Below are positions 36,832 through 45,351 of a stretch of DNA of 58,371 nt, in pieces. Positions within the stretch are counted from its first letter, which is position 1. Each line of letters starts with the position of its first letter. The notes below the pieces were generated by a model. That model had not been told where the DNA came from. It did not search any database and saw nothing but the letters and a program-made list of their open reading frames with translations. Made by a program: the position numbers and the translations under genes. The DNA lies in the NCBI GenBank assembly GCA_003282155.1, contig QBZY01000008.1, positions 1-58,371 on the forward strand. Reading direction: 5' to 3'. Source of the stretch: Pelagibacteraceae bacterium AG-337-I02 (lineage in GTDB: Bacteria; Pseudomonadota; Alphaproteobacteria; HIMB59; GCA-002718135).

Positions 36832-37908
36832 ATGAAAAATTTAAAAGATGAAATAAAATTTCCATGTGGCTTATCTATGAAAAATAGATTTATGCTTGCT
36901 CCATTAACAAATACTCAAAGCCATGAAAATGGAATACTTTCAGAAGGTGAATTTAACTGGTTAACAATGAGAGCTAAAGGAAATTTTGGACTTACTATGT
37001 CTTGTGCTTCTCATGTTCAATTTATTGGTAAAGGTTTTCCTGGTCAATTAGGGATTTTTGGTGATGAACATATAGAAGGTTTAAAAAGATTAACTGATGA
37101 AATTAAATCTTACGAAAGTTTAGCTGTTGCTCAATTGCATCATGCTGGAATGAAATCACCTAAGTTAATTATAGGTGAACAGCCTGTCTGTCCTTCAGAT
37201 GATAAAAAGACTAACTCAAGAGCTTTAAAACTAGATGAGGTCAAAAGACTAAGAGATAATTTTATTGAAGCTGGAGTAAGAGCAAAAAAATCAGGATATG
37301 AGGGAGTAGAAATACACGGAGCTCATGGTTATATTCTGTGTCAATTTTTAAGCTCTGAATTCAATACAAGAGAAGATGAATACGGTGGAAGCTTAGAAAA
37401 CAGATCTAGAATAATTTTTGAAATTATTAATGGCATCAGAGACGAATGCGGTCCTGAATTTCTATTGGGAGTTAGATTATCCGCAGAAAGGTTTGGAATT
37501 AAATTAGGAGAAACAAAAGAAATATGTAAAAAACTAATCAATACTAACAAAATAGATTTTTTAGATATATCACTTTGGGATTCTTTTAAAAAACCTGTAG
37601 AAGAAGAGCATAAAGAAAAGAGTTTACTAGAGCATTTCACAGAACTTGATTTTAAAGATGTTAAATTAACGGTAGCAGGAAATATAAGAACAGGTGAGAA
37701 TGTTTACGAAATTCTTAATAATAAAGTTGATTTTGTAACTATAGGAAGAGCAGCTATTCTTCATCACGATTTTCCCGATAGAGTAATGAAAAATCCGAAT
37801 TTTAAACCAATAGAGCTACCAGCTTCAAGATCTTACCTAAATAAAGAAGGTTTAAGTGATAAATTTATTGAATATATGGGAAATTGGCCAGGTTTTGTTG
37901 GTGAGTGA
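36832..37908 (+). CDS. Old Yellow Enzyme-family NADH:flavin oxidoreductase
   Basis: 358 aa FMN-dependent TIM-barrel ene-reductase. Evidence: LSMKNRFMLAPLTNTQSHENG, VAQLHHAGMKSPK, the substrate-binding pair in VEIHGAHGYILCQFLSSEFNTREDEYGGSLENR and the FMN phosphate region FVTIGRAAILHHDFP. The frame extends to a TTG at 36814, but GGGAG at 36820-36824 places the start at the ATG 36832. No iron-sulfur cysteine cluster or second NAD domain is present, so it is a single-domain OYE. Substrate not predictable; the following ABC transporter might supply it. Confidence 0.87.
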   Translation: MKNLKDEIKFPCGLSMKNRFMLAPLTNTQSHENGILSEGEFNWLTMRAKGNFGLTMSCASHVQFIGKGFPGQLGIFGDEHIEGLKRLTDEIKSYESLAVAQLHHAGMKSPKLIIGEQPVCPSDDKKTNSRALKLDEVKRLRDNFIEAGVRAKKSGYEGVEIHGAHGYILCQFLSSEFNTREDEYGGSLENRSRIIFEIINGIRDECGPEFLLGVRLSAERFGIKLGETKEICKKLINTNKIDFLDISLWDSFKKPVEEEHKEKSLLEHFTELDFKDVKLTVAGNIRTGENVYEILNNKVDFVTIGRAAILHHDFPDRVMKNPNFKPIELPASRSYLNKEGLSDKFIEYMGNWPGFVGE

Positions 37909-38114
37909 CTTTAAGATTTCTTATGCTTTATACAATGAATTTAGTTATTATTCTTTCAAAAAATATTTGATTGATCTTCAGCTGCACCATTTAATGTAGA
38001 TATTATTAAAAACCATTAGATATGCATTTTAAGAATTATTAAAATGCTATTATCGTATTATTTAAAAATAGTCATTTAATCTAACCTTTGCACTTAATTA
38101 GGAGGTAAAATCAA
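37909..38114 (+). other. 206-bp intergenic region before the second ABC operon
   Basis: Contains one perfect 8-bp stem-loop, GCATTTTA at 38024-38031 with TAAAATGC at 38040-38047, with no T-tract after it. A promoter for the ABC operon is expected in the last 100 bases but no convincing -35/-10 pair is visible. I looked for a TPP (thi-box) motif because of the NMT1-like binding protein and saw none. Confidence 0.4.
38100..38106 (+). promoter_or_regulatory. Near-consensus Shine-Dalgarno of the second binding protein
   Basis: AGGAGGT lies 8 bases before the ATG at 38115. As at potF, the binding protein has one of the strongest ribosome-binding sites in the window while its ATPase and permease genes have none. 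Confidence 0.8.
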
Positions 38115-39092
38115 ATGAAAATATTTTTAATATTTATTTCTTCAATATTCTTATCCTTTAGTATTTCTGCTGATACAAAAATATCTTTTGCTTTAGATTG
38201 GAAATTTGAAGGACCAAGTGCACCATATTTTTATGCAATAGATAAAGGATATTTTGGTGAAGAACATTTAGAAGTTGAAATATCTGCAGGTAAAGGATCC
38301 TTGGATGCTATTCCAAAGGTAGCTACAGGAGCTTTTCCTATTGGCTTTGCAGATATAAACAGTTTAATCAAATTCTTAGATCAAAATCCTGGAGCTCCAG
38401 TAATGGCGGTTATGATGGTTTATGATAAACCTCCATTTGCAATTGCTGGAAGAAAAAGTCTTGGTGTTACAACTCCATCTGATTTAGAAGGGAAAATTCT
38501 TGGTGCCCCCCCACCTGATGGTGCATGGGCACAATTTCCACCATTCGCTTCAGCAAATAATATTAATGTTGATAATATAACAGTAGAACCAGTAGGTTTC
38601 CCGACAAGAGAACCAATGTTAGCTGAAAAAAACGTTGATGCTATAACAGGTTTTTCATTTTCAATGTTTTTAAATTTAGTTCGTCTTGGTGTTCCTGAAG
38701 ACGATATATCAATCATGCTGATGGCAAATTATGGATTAGAATTATATGGCAATGCTATAATAGTTAATACTGATTATGCAGATGCAAACCCTGATATAAT
38801 AAAAGGTTTTTTAAAAGCTGTATCTAAAGGATGGGTCGAAGCTATGAAGAACCCCGAAGATGCAGTAAAAAGTATGGTTGAGCGAAATCCAGCTGCTGAC
38901 TTAGCTTTAGAGACAAGAAGATTGATACTTGCAATAGAAGGAAATGTTAATACTGATTATGTAAAAGAAAACGGTATGGGTAATATTGACATTGTAAGAA
39001 TGGAAAAAGCTTTAGGACAGTTAGCAGAAACATACGAATTCTCATCTGATCCAGAAATTTCATCATTTTTTACAGATAAATTTCTACCTTAA
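38115..39092 (+). CDS. NitT/TauT-type ABC transporter, periplasmic binding protein (NMT1/ThiY-like)
   Basis: 325 aa secreted solute receptor. Residues 1-19 form a signal peptide (IFLIFISSIFLSFSISA) before DTKISFALDWKFEGPSAPYFYAIDKGYF, the classic start of NMT1/THI5-like binding proteins. Later parts are GAFPIGFADINSLI, KILGAPPPDGAWAQFPPFA and the C-terminal MEKALGQLAETYEF...FTDKFLP typical of a broad NitT/TauT subgroup. Relatives bind pyrimidine (thiamine precursor), riboflavin, taurine, aromatic or other small ligands. No thiamine gene or thi-box is adjacent; the neighbouring OYE gene is the only hint. Substrate left open. Confidence 0.85.
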   Translation: MKIFLIFISSIFLSFSISADTKISFALDWKFEGPSAPYFYAIDKGYFGEEHLEVEISAGKGSLDAIPKVATGAFPIGFADINSLIKFLDQNPGAPVMAVMMVYDKPPFAIAGRKSLGVTTPSDLEGKILGAPPPDGAWAQFPPFASANNINVDNITVEPVGFPTREPMLAEKNVDAITGFSFSMFLNLVRLGVPEDDISIMLMANYGLELYGNAIIVNTDYADANPDIIKGFLKAVSKGWVEAMKNPEDAVKSMVERNPAADLALETRRLILAIEGNVNTDYVKENGMGNIDIVRMEKALGQLAETYEFSSDPEISSFFTDKFLP

Positions 39093-39101
39093 TATATTTT
39101 T

Positions 39102-39128
39102 TATGGGGTAGACTATTTCTACCCCATA
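39102..39128 (+). promoter_or_regulatory. 11-bp perfect stem-loop after the binding-protein gene
   Basis: TATGGGGTAGA at 39102-39112 pairs perfectly with TCTACCCCATA at 39118-39128 (loop CTATT). The following bases are TACTAATCACACC, with no T-tract, so it should not terminate efficiently by the intrinsic mechanism. It begins 9 bp after the stop codon and ends 15 bp before the ATPase start at 39144. It occupies the same place as the hairpin after potF. Confidence 0.78.
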
Positions 39129-39143
39129 TACTAATCACACCAT

Positions 39144-39917
39144 ATGCATATCAATATTGAAAATGTTTCTCATCAATATCAAACTAAACAAGGTATGCTT
39201 CCTGTTTTACAGGATCTTTCTATATCAATTAAAAGGAAAGGTTTTACTGCTATAGTTGGACCTTCAGGTTGTGGTAAATCTACAATAACTAGATTAGTCA
39301 GTGGATTAATAAAACCTACTCAGGGAGGTATTTTTATTTCAAATAAAAAAATTACATCTCCCCTTTCTACTGTAGGTATGGCTTTTCAAAATCCAGTTTT
39401 GTTAGAATGGAGAAATGTAATTAAAAATATAATTCTTCCACTTGAGATAGTATCAAAAAATATAACATATAATCAAAAGAGATTGAATGCATTAGATCTA
39501 CTTAAGTTAGTAGGATTAGAAGAATTTGAAAATAATTTACCATCTGAATTATCTGGAGGTATGAAACAAAGAGTTTCACTTTGTAGATCTCTAGTTCATA
39601 ATCCAGAGGTATTAATTTTAGATGAACCCTTTGCAGCTTTAGATGCATTTACAAAAGAAGAATTATGGGACGTAATGCATAAATTAAAAAAAGAAAGAGA
39701 CTTTACATGTATTTTAATAACTCATGATTTGAGAGAGGCTGTTTATTTAGCTGATCAAGTAATTGTTTTATCTGGAAGACCAGCTTCATTACAATACGAT
39801 GTCAAAACTAATTTTAATGAAGAAAAAAAAATTTCAGATTTATATTCATCAGAAGTTTCACAATTACTTGCAACACTTAGAAATCAAATTGAAATAGCTC
39901 AGAATAAAAATGATTAA
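39144..39917 (+). CDS. NitT/TauT-type ABC transporter, ATP-binding subunit
   Basis: 257 aa ATPase: Walker A GPSGCGKSTI near residue 39, Q-loop MAFQNPVLLEWR (the LLPW-like form typical of NitT/TauT ATPases), signature ELSGGMKQRVSLCR, Walker B LILDEPFAALD and His in LITHDLREAVYLAD. The ATG has no Shine-Dalgarno. The last 8 bases overlap the permease gene. Confidence 0.9.
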   Translation: MHINIENVSHQYQTKQGMLPVLQDLSISIKRKGFTAIVGPSGCGKSTITRLVSGLIKPTQGGIFISNKKITSPLSTVGMAFQNPVLLEWRNVIKNIILPLEIVSKNITYNQKRLNALDLLKLVGLEEFENNLPSELSGGMKQRVSLCRSLVHNPEVLILDEPFAALDAFTKEELWDVMHKLKKERDFTCILITHDLREAVYLADQVIVLSGRPASLQYDVKTNFNEEKKISDLYSSEVSQLLATLRNQIEIAQNKND

Positions 39918-40668
39918 AATCAATAATTTTATTATACCTTTATTTAGTCTTATAATTTTTTGTTTGTTATGGGAATTATTGGTTTGGTATAATAATTGGC
40001 CGAATTATAAAATGGCTTCACCATCAGATTTATGGCCAGCATTTTGGAAATTTAAACACCTTTTTTTAATATATGGATGGGAAACATTTTGGAGAACCGT
40101 TGTAGGATTGATATTATCAGTTTTAGTAGGATTAAGTTTAGGTATTTTGATGGGGTTTTCAAAAACTATAAGAATAGGCTTATATCCAATCCTTGTTGGT
40201 TTTAATGCCATTCCTAAAGCAACAGTAGTCCCAGTAATTGCATTAATATTTGTCGGTATGCACAATATGAATACAATTATAATTGTGATACTTATTTCGT
40301 TTTTTCCAATCTGTGTTTCAATTTCGATTGGGTTGTCAACTTTGGAAAGAGAATATGAAGATATACTTTTATCTTTAGGTGCAAATAAATTTGAGATTTT
40401 TTATAAAATTGCTTTACCAAAAACATTACCAGAATTTTTTGGAGCATTAAAAGTATCAACAACACTCGCGTTTATTGGAACTAATTTAATGGAGATTATT
40501 GAACCACATGGAAAAGGATTAGGACATTTATTTGATAGTGGAAAAATTAGCGCAGATTATCCGTTAATGTTTGCAGTATTGATCACTTTGGCTGTTATGG
40601 GAATATTTTTATATTATATTGTAGTTTATCTTGAAAATATTTTTGCTGGTTGGGCCATTAGAAAATAA
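39910..40668 (+). CDS. NitT/TauT-type ABC transporter, permease subunit
   Basis: 252 aa inner-membrane permease of the SsuC/TauC/ThiX type with about six membrane segments. WRTVVGLILSVLVGLSLGILMG, IPKATVVPVIALIFVG and the EAA-like loop DILLSLGANKFEIFYKIALPKTLPEFFGALK are characteristic. It ends 54 bp before the stop of the convergent DUF2794 gene, an AT-rich gap in which I see no terminator. Confidence 0.9.
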   Translation: MIKINNFIIPLFSLIIFCLLWELLVWYNNWPNYKMASPSDLWPAFWKFKHLFLIYGWETFWRTVVGLILSVLVGLSLGILMGFSKTIRIGLYPILVGFNAIPKATVVPVIALIFVGMHNMNTIIIVILISFFPICVSISIGLSTLEREYEDILLSLGANKFEIFYKIALPKTLPEFFGALKVSTTLAFIGTNLMEIIEPHGKGLGHLFDSGKISADYPLMFAVLITLAVMGIFLYYIVVYLENIFAGWAIRK

Positions 40669-40722
40669 AGTGAAGAAAGATAAAGTTTAATAATACAAAT
40701 TGTTAAATAAAATCGTTAATAT

Positions 40723-41052
40723 TTAATTTACTAACTTAAAAATGTTTCGATTTAAAGATGATATCAGTGCGTCTAAACTTTCAAATTTCTTGTTTTGATT
40801 TTTTGATTTTAAATTATAATAAATTTTTCTTTTTTTTCTCTCCAGTGATTTATTTAGAATGCATTCTGGAGCTGCTAGACTATGTTTAAATATATAAAAA
40901 AAAGCATTATTTTTATTAAAATCAATAGCATAGTCTTTCCATTCTCCACTAGAGACTCCTTTAGAATAAAGATTTAAGATTTTAGCAAGTTCATCTTTTG
41001 AAAAGTAGAGATTGTGATTGTTAGTTGAAGCACTAGATGTTAGTAAGCCCAT
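40723..41052 (-). CDS. DUF2794 protein
   Basis: 109 aa protein matching the alphaproteobacterial DUF2794 pattern: FSKDELAKILNLYSKGVSSGEWKDYAID (F-x-x-x-EL-x-x-IL-x-LY and GEW-x-DYAID), then AFFYIFKHSLAAPECILNKSLERKKRKIYYNL. No function is known to me for the family. Monocistronic, divergent from the thioredoxin-like gene with 24 bp between starts. Recognised from memory of the family pattern, not by search. Confidence 0.78.
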   Translation of the reverse strand: MGLLTSSASTNNHNLYFSKDELAKILNLYSKGVSSGEWKDYAIDFNKNNAFFYIFKHSLAAPECILNKSLERKKRKIYYNLKSKNQNKKFESLDALISSLNRNIFKLVN

Positions 41053-41076
41053 AAATTAAGAATATAACATAAATAT

Positions 41077-41628
41077 ATGCCTGTAAATGCCCCAAACGAC
41101 AATTTAGATATATTAGCGCCAGCGTTTAATCTTAAAAATATTAATGATAAAATGGTTTCTTTAGAGAATGCAAAAGGATTAAATGGTACAGTTATTGTTT
41201 TTATCTGTAATCATTGCCCTTATGTTAAAGCCATCGCAAGTAGATTAAAAAAAGATTCTGATGAATTATTAGAGCATTCAATAAATACAATTGCTATAAT
41301 GTCAAATGATGTAATTAATTATCCAGATGATTCATTCGATAATATGAAAATTTTCTCTGATAAATATAAATTTAATTTTCCTTACCTTTATGATGAAACA
41401 CAGGAAGTAGCAAAAAAATACAACGCTGTTAGTACTCCAGACTTTTTTGGTTTCGATAAAGATCTTAAATTAAAATATAGAGGTAGAATAGACTCAGGTA
41501 TTATGAATTCAAATCAAAATTCTAATATTGAAAGAGATCTTTTTAATGCAATGATTAAAATTAAAAATGAAGGAGTAGGCCCAACTAATCAAATGAACAG
41601 TATTGGCTGTTCAATAAAGTGGAAATAA
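41077..41628 (+). CDS. Thioredoxin-like (AhpC/TSA-related) protein
   Basis: 183 aa cytoplasmic thioredoxin-fold protein. APAFNLKNINDKMVSLEN is the peroxiredoxin-like N-terminus, CNHC at residues 44-47 (VFICNHCPYVKAI) is the redox CxxC, cis-Pro lies in AVSTPDFFGFD, and KYRGRIDSG follows. The arrangement matches the thioredoxin-like subgroup of the redoxin family rather than true peroxiredoxins. Partner unknown. It ends 1 bp before yfgM. Confidence 0.85.
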   Translation: MPVNAPNDNLDILAPAFNLKNINDKMVSLENAKGLNGTVIVFICNHCPYVKAIASRLKKDSDELLEHSINTIAIMSNDVINYPDDSFDNMKIFSDKYKFNFPYLYDETQEVAKKYNAVSTPDFFGFDKDLKLKYRGRIDSGIMNSNQNSNIERDLFNAMIKIKNEGVGPTNQMNSIGCSIKWK

Positions 41629-41629
41629 T

Positions 41630-42295
41630 ATGATTCAAGAAAATAAAAATAAAAACTTATTTAAAAAAGTACAAAATTTTATTTTTGCAAACTATAAACA
41701 AATAGTAATTTCATTAGTAATTTTGCTAATTTTATTTATTGGATACCAAACATATAATTATTTTAAAATTCAAGATATTAAAAATTCTAGTATAAGTTTT
41801 TTTGATATTATCCTAGAAAATCAAAATGATTTAAGTAATTTAGAGAATTTAATCGATGATGATAATATTTTCTCCATTTTATCAAAATTAAAATTAATTC
41901 AGAAAAATATTGAAAATAAAAACTTTAGTTACGCTAACGAATTGTACAAAGAATTAATTTTTTCATCAAACTTAGACGATCTATATAAAACCTCTATTGC
42001 TACAAATGCTTCATATACAATGATTAATGCTTCATTTGAAGAGAATACTAAAAATTACTTAAATGATATCTCTAGTTACATAAATAACATTAGTGATGAG
42101 TTGGATGGTTATTTTTCAATTAAAAAAGAATTAGAATATTTATTAATCGTTTCAGAAATTGATCTAAATAAATCTGAATATAATAATAATTCAAAAGTAT
42201 TGGATAAATATAATGAAATATTTAATTCAAGTTTAGTTTCTGACTCTATAAAAGAAAGAGTGAAAAAGATTCATGAGTTTCAGCTTTATAAGTAA
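41630..42295 (+). CDS. yfgM: YfgM-like membrane-anchored TPR protein
   Basis: 221 aa protein with one N-terminal transmembrane anchor (about residues 21-44, IVISLVILLILFIGYQTYNYF) and a helical periplasmic domain, the layout of YfgM/tetratricopeptide-like (TPR_21) proteins, which work with the Sec-linked chaperone PpiD in E. coli. Sequence similarity is weak; the call rests mainly on the conserved order yfgM-bamB-der. The last 23 bases overlap bamB. Confidence 0.72.
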   Translation: MIQENKNKNLFKKVQNFIFANYKQIVISLVILLILFIGYQTYNYFKIQDIKNSSISFFDIILENQNDLSNLENLIDDDNIFSILSKLKLIQKNIENKNFSYANELYKELIFSSNLDDLYKTSIATNASYTMINASFEENTKNYLNDISSYINNISDELDGYFSIKKELEYLLIVSEIDLNKSEYNNNSKVLDKYNEIFNSSLVSDSIKERVKKIHEFQLYK

Positions 42296-43511
42296 AATAT
42301 CGCTATATTTATCTTTCATATTTATTATTTCATGTCAGAATACTTTTTCTTCTTTAAATAATAATACAGATATAATTGATTATAATTTACAATTAGAAAA
42401 AGAAGATTTTTTAGATTTTAGTTTATATGAAGATTATCAAGAAAATGTATTTGATAGTTATACATATAAGGCATCTAATTATAATTTTTTAGACAAAGAT
42501 CAAAATAAATTAAAAATTAACAATTATGAGTCTAAATACAAAAATAATAATCCAATAAATATTATTTATCTAGAGAATAATATTTACTCCATCAATATAT
42601 ATGGAGAACTTTTAAGTTTTGACTTAAATACTGGAAAGTTAATTGAAAAAATTGTTATAGAATTAGATCAATTAAAAAAAGTACCTATATCTTTTTCTTC
42701 TTATGAAAACGATTTTATTATTGCTTTTACTTCAGGAGAAGTGGTTAGAATTAACAAAAAAGGGAAGATTATTTGGTTATTTAAAAATCCAGATTTATTA
42801 AATACTCCAGTTAAGATTTATGATAACTATCTAATAATACTATATCCAGAAAAAATAATTTTTTTATCAACTTTAAGTGGTAATATAATTCTAGAAAAAG
42901 CTTTTAAATCTGGCAATATAATTCAATCATCAGGAGGTAAAATAGAAATATTTTATAATATTGTTTTTTTTATACTTCCTAACAGTGAATTTAATTCATT
43001 AGATACATATTTATTTGAAGAACATAACTTAAATTTTGATAAGATTGAACTCAATACATCATTAAATAATCTTAAAGATCAAATTCACATTTATAAAAAT
43101 TTTTTAGTATATTTTGATAATGGAAATATCTTTCATACTTATGATATAAATAAGGATAAATTTATATTAACCGATTATAGAATAAATAATTCATCTTCTG
43201 CAGTTTTATTTAATAATTCATTAATTTCAAAAAATGATAATTTTCTTGAATTTTATAATATTCAGAATGGCAATTTATTTACAAGAATTAATATCAATAT
43301 GATACTAAATAAAAACTCAAAAATAATAAATGCTTTGATCATCAATCAAAATATGCATTTATTTATGGATGATGGAGAAATAATTATTTTAAATCAAAAT
43401 CTTGAAATCCAAGAAACCACAAATCTTAAAATTAAAAATATTAATAAAGTTTATAATTATCAAAATAAAATTTTCATAAGTACTAAAAAAGGCCTTACTT
43501 ACATTTATTAA
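42273..43511 (+). CDS. bamB: BamB-like outer-membrane assembly lipoprotein
   Basis: 412 aa lipoprotein with a signal peptide and lipobox FIISC (Cys at about residue 21), followed by a beta-propeller built from PQQ/WD-like blades (IYSINIYGELLSFDLNTGKLIEKI split over two strands, GEVVRINKKGKIIWLFKN, NGNLFTRININMIL). This matches the BAM-complex scaffold BamB, though strongly diverged. Position between yfgM and der supports it. It is separated from der by 1 bp. Confidence 0.8.
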   Translation: MSFSFISKISLYLSFIFIISCQNTFSSLNNNTDIIDYNLQLEKEDFLDFSLYEDYQENVFDSYTYKASNYNFLDKDQNKLKINNYESKYKNNNPINIIYLENNIYSINIYGELLSFDLNTGKLIEKIVIELDQLKKVPISFSSYENDFIIAFTSGEVVRINKKGKIIWLFKNPDLLNTPVKIYDNYLIILYPEKIIFLSTLSGNIILEKAFKSGNIIQSSGGKIEIFYNIVFFILPNSEFNSLDTYLFEEHNLNFDKIELNTSLNNLKDQIHIYKNFLVYFDNGNIFHTYDINKDKFILTDYRINNSSSAVLFNNSLISKNDNFLEFYNIQNGNLFTRININMILNKNSKIINALIINQNMHLFMDDGEIIILNQNLEIQETTNLKIKNINKVYNYQNKIFISTKKGLTYIY

Positions 43512-43512
43512 A

Positions 43513-44802
43513 ATGAATATATTAATTTTAGGTATGCCAAATGTAGGCAAAACATCACTTTATAATTTAATTACAAAAAAAAATAATAATATAATTCATG
43601 ACACTATTGGTACAACAAGAGATTGGCATGTATCACCTCTAAAATCAAATAGTAATATTGAAGTATATGATACACCAGGAATAATTAATCAAAAAAATTT
43701 AATAACAAAGAGTGTTAGTAACATAATAAGGAAAATAGATATTTTTGTATATGTTATTGACTATAAAGATGAGAAATACTTTAAGGATAAAGAATTGATC
43801 AATGAATTAAGAAAATTTAATAAGGAAATATTAGTTATCATTAATAAGGATGATAATTTCAAGCAAGATAAAAAAATTGACAACCTTGGTATCAAAAATA
43901 TTTTTTTTATCTCATGTTCACATAATATTGGTATTGATGGTTTTTTAGATTTTTTATCAAAATATGATGCTAAAGATAATAAGTTAATAAATTACGATTT
44001 TTCTTTAGGTTTATTCGGTAAAACAAATGTAGGGAAAAGTACTCTCTTAAACAAATTAGTAGGATTTGAGAGGTCAATTGTTAGTAATCAACCAAAAACT
44101 ACAACTGATATTGTTTCTTCTTCATATACATTTAAAGGGAATACATATTCAATTAGAGATACTGCAGGTTTAATTAAAAAAAATAAAATCGATAAAAATA
44201 GCCTTGATTTTTATGTTACCAAAAAAACTTTATCAATTATCAATGAAATTAACTTAAATATTTTCCTTATTGATATTGAACAAGGCTTTGATACTCAGTC
44301 TAAAAAAATATTTAATTTAATATATCAAAAGTCTAATATTTTATTATTTATAATTAATAAAATTGATCTAATTAAAAAAAATAAAAAAAAGATAATTGAT
44401 GAATTAATTAAAGATATAAATTATGAATTTTCTCAATCAAAAAATATAATTATTATTCCAATTTCAACACTTTATAAGAAAGATATTTTTTTTTTAAAAA
44501 ATAAGATTCGTAAACATATTCTAGAATTAAATAAAAATATATCAACTTCACAAATTAATAAGTGGTTAAATTATGTTGTTGAAAATAACTCTCACCCTAG
44601 AATAAATGGAAAGGAGGTTAAATTTAAATATGGTACTCAGGTTTCAAAAAATCCTTTAACAATAAAAATTTTTTCGAACTTTTCTAAAGAAATATCTAAT
44701 TCATATAAAAGATATTTGCTTAATAATTTTTATAATTTCTTTAAAATTAAAAGTAGAAACTTAAAAATTTTATTTTCTAAATCTAAGAATCCTTATGATT
44801 AG
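43513..44802 (+). CDS. der: Ribosome-assembly GTPase Der (EngA)
   Basis: 429 aa GTPase with two tandem G domains: G1 of the first is GMPNVGKTSLY (residues 7-17), with DTPG and NKDD; the second has GKTNVGKSTLLNKL near residue 174, DTAGLIKK and NKID. A KH-like C-terminal domain contains HPRINGKEVKFKYGTQVSKNPLTIKIF. It acts in 50S subunit maturation. The end lies 3 bp from the stop of convergent cvpA. Confidence 0.95.
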   Translation: MNILILGMPNVGKTSLYNLITKKNNNIIHDTIGTTRDWHVSPLKSNSNIEVYDTPGIINQKNLITKSVSNIIRKIDIFVYVIDYKDEKYFKDKELINELRKFNKEILVIINKDDNFKQDKKIDNLGIKNIFFISCSHNIGIDGFLDFLSKYDAKDNKLINYDFSLGLFGKTNVGKSTLLNKLVGFERSIVSNQPKTTTDIVSSSYTFKGNTYSIRDTAGLIKKNKIDKNSLDFYVTKKTLSIINEINLNIFLIDIEQGFDTQSKKIFNLIYQKSNILLFIINKIDLIKKNKKKIIDELIKDINYEFSQSKNIIIIPISTLYKKDIFFLKNKIRKHILELNKNISTSQINKWLNYVVENNSHPRINGKEVKFKYGTQVSKNPLTIKIFSNFSKEISNSYKRYLLNNFYNFFKIKSRNLKILFSKSKNPYD

Positions 44803-44805
44803 TTA

Positions 44806-45351
44806 TTATTGATCTGTACTCGTATAACTCTCAATAATATTATTATTATATTCAGAAATTTGCATTAGAATATTTGAATTTTCTACAAAAAATAAATGAA
44901 AATTTTTCAATATCTCAACATCATTATTATTAGTTAAATACAATACACTACTGTAAATTATATATGAAAATAAAATGCCATATAAGATTCCAAAAAATTT
45001 ATCAAATATGACTCCTAAAATTTGTTTATCTAAGTCACTATTTAAAAATTTTCTTATTCTTTTTAATATAAATAAACTAATTAAGAAAATTATTGGTATT
45101 GAAATAATTATACTCATAACGCTTACAAACTGTTCAAACCTTTGTAAAAAATTAATATTTAAGAGTTGTTCACTTAAAAAATCTGAACTATATTGATAGC
45201 CATATATGGTTACAAATACAGAGCCAACCCATGTTAATAACCCTAATATAGAATTAATGAATCCTTTCCAGAAACTAAAAATTACAATTACTGCAGTTAA
45301 AATTAATACTACATAATCGAAAAATATTAATTCAAAGTTTAAAAAAGTCAT
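44806..45351 (-). CDS. cvpA: CvpA-family membrane protein
   Basis: 181 aa membrane protein with about four hydrophobic segments; FDYVVLILTAVIVIFSFWKGFINSILGLLTWVGSVF is the characteristic CvpA N-terminus (small-residue/GxxxG stretch after an FWKGF motif). In E. coli CvpA is tied to colicin V production and envelope stress; the molecular role is unclear. The start overlaps the stop of the MMPL gene as ATGA. Confidence 0.86.
   Translation of the reverse strand: MTFLNFELIFFDYVVLILTAVIVIFSFWKGFINSILGLLTWVGSVFVTIYGYQYSSDFLSEQLLNINFLQRFEQFVSVMSIIISIPIIFLISLFILKRIRKFLNSDLDKQILGVIFDKFFGILYGILFSYIIYSSVLYLTNNNDVEILKNFHLFFVENSNILMQISEYNNNIIESYTSTDQ

Noticed and set aside
37909..38114. Possible TPP or other riboswitch before the ThiY-like binding protein
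   Set aside because: No thi-box (CTGAGA-type) core and no multi-stem fold visible; only one 8-bp AT-rich hairpin.
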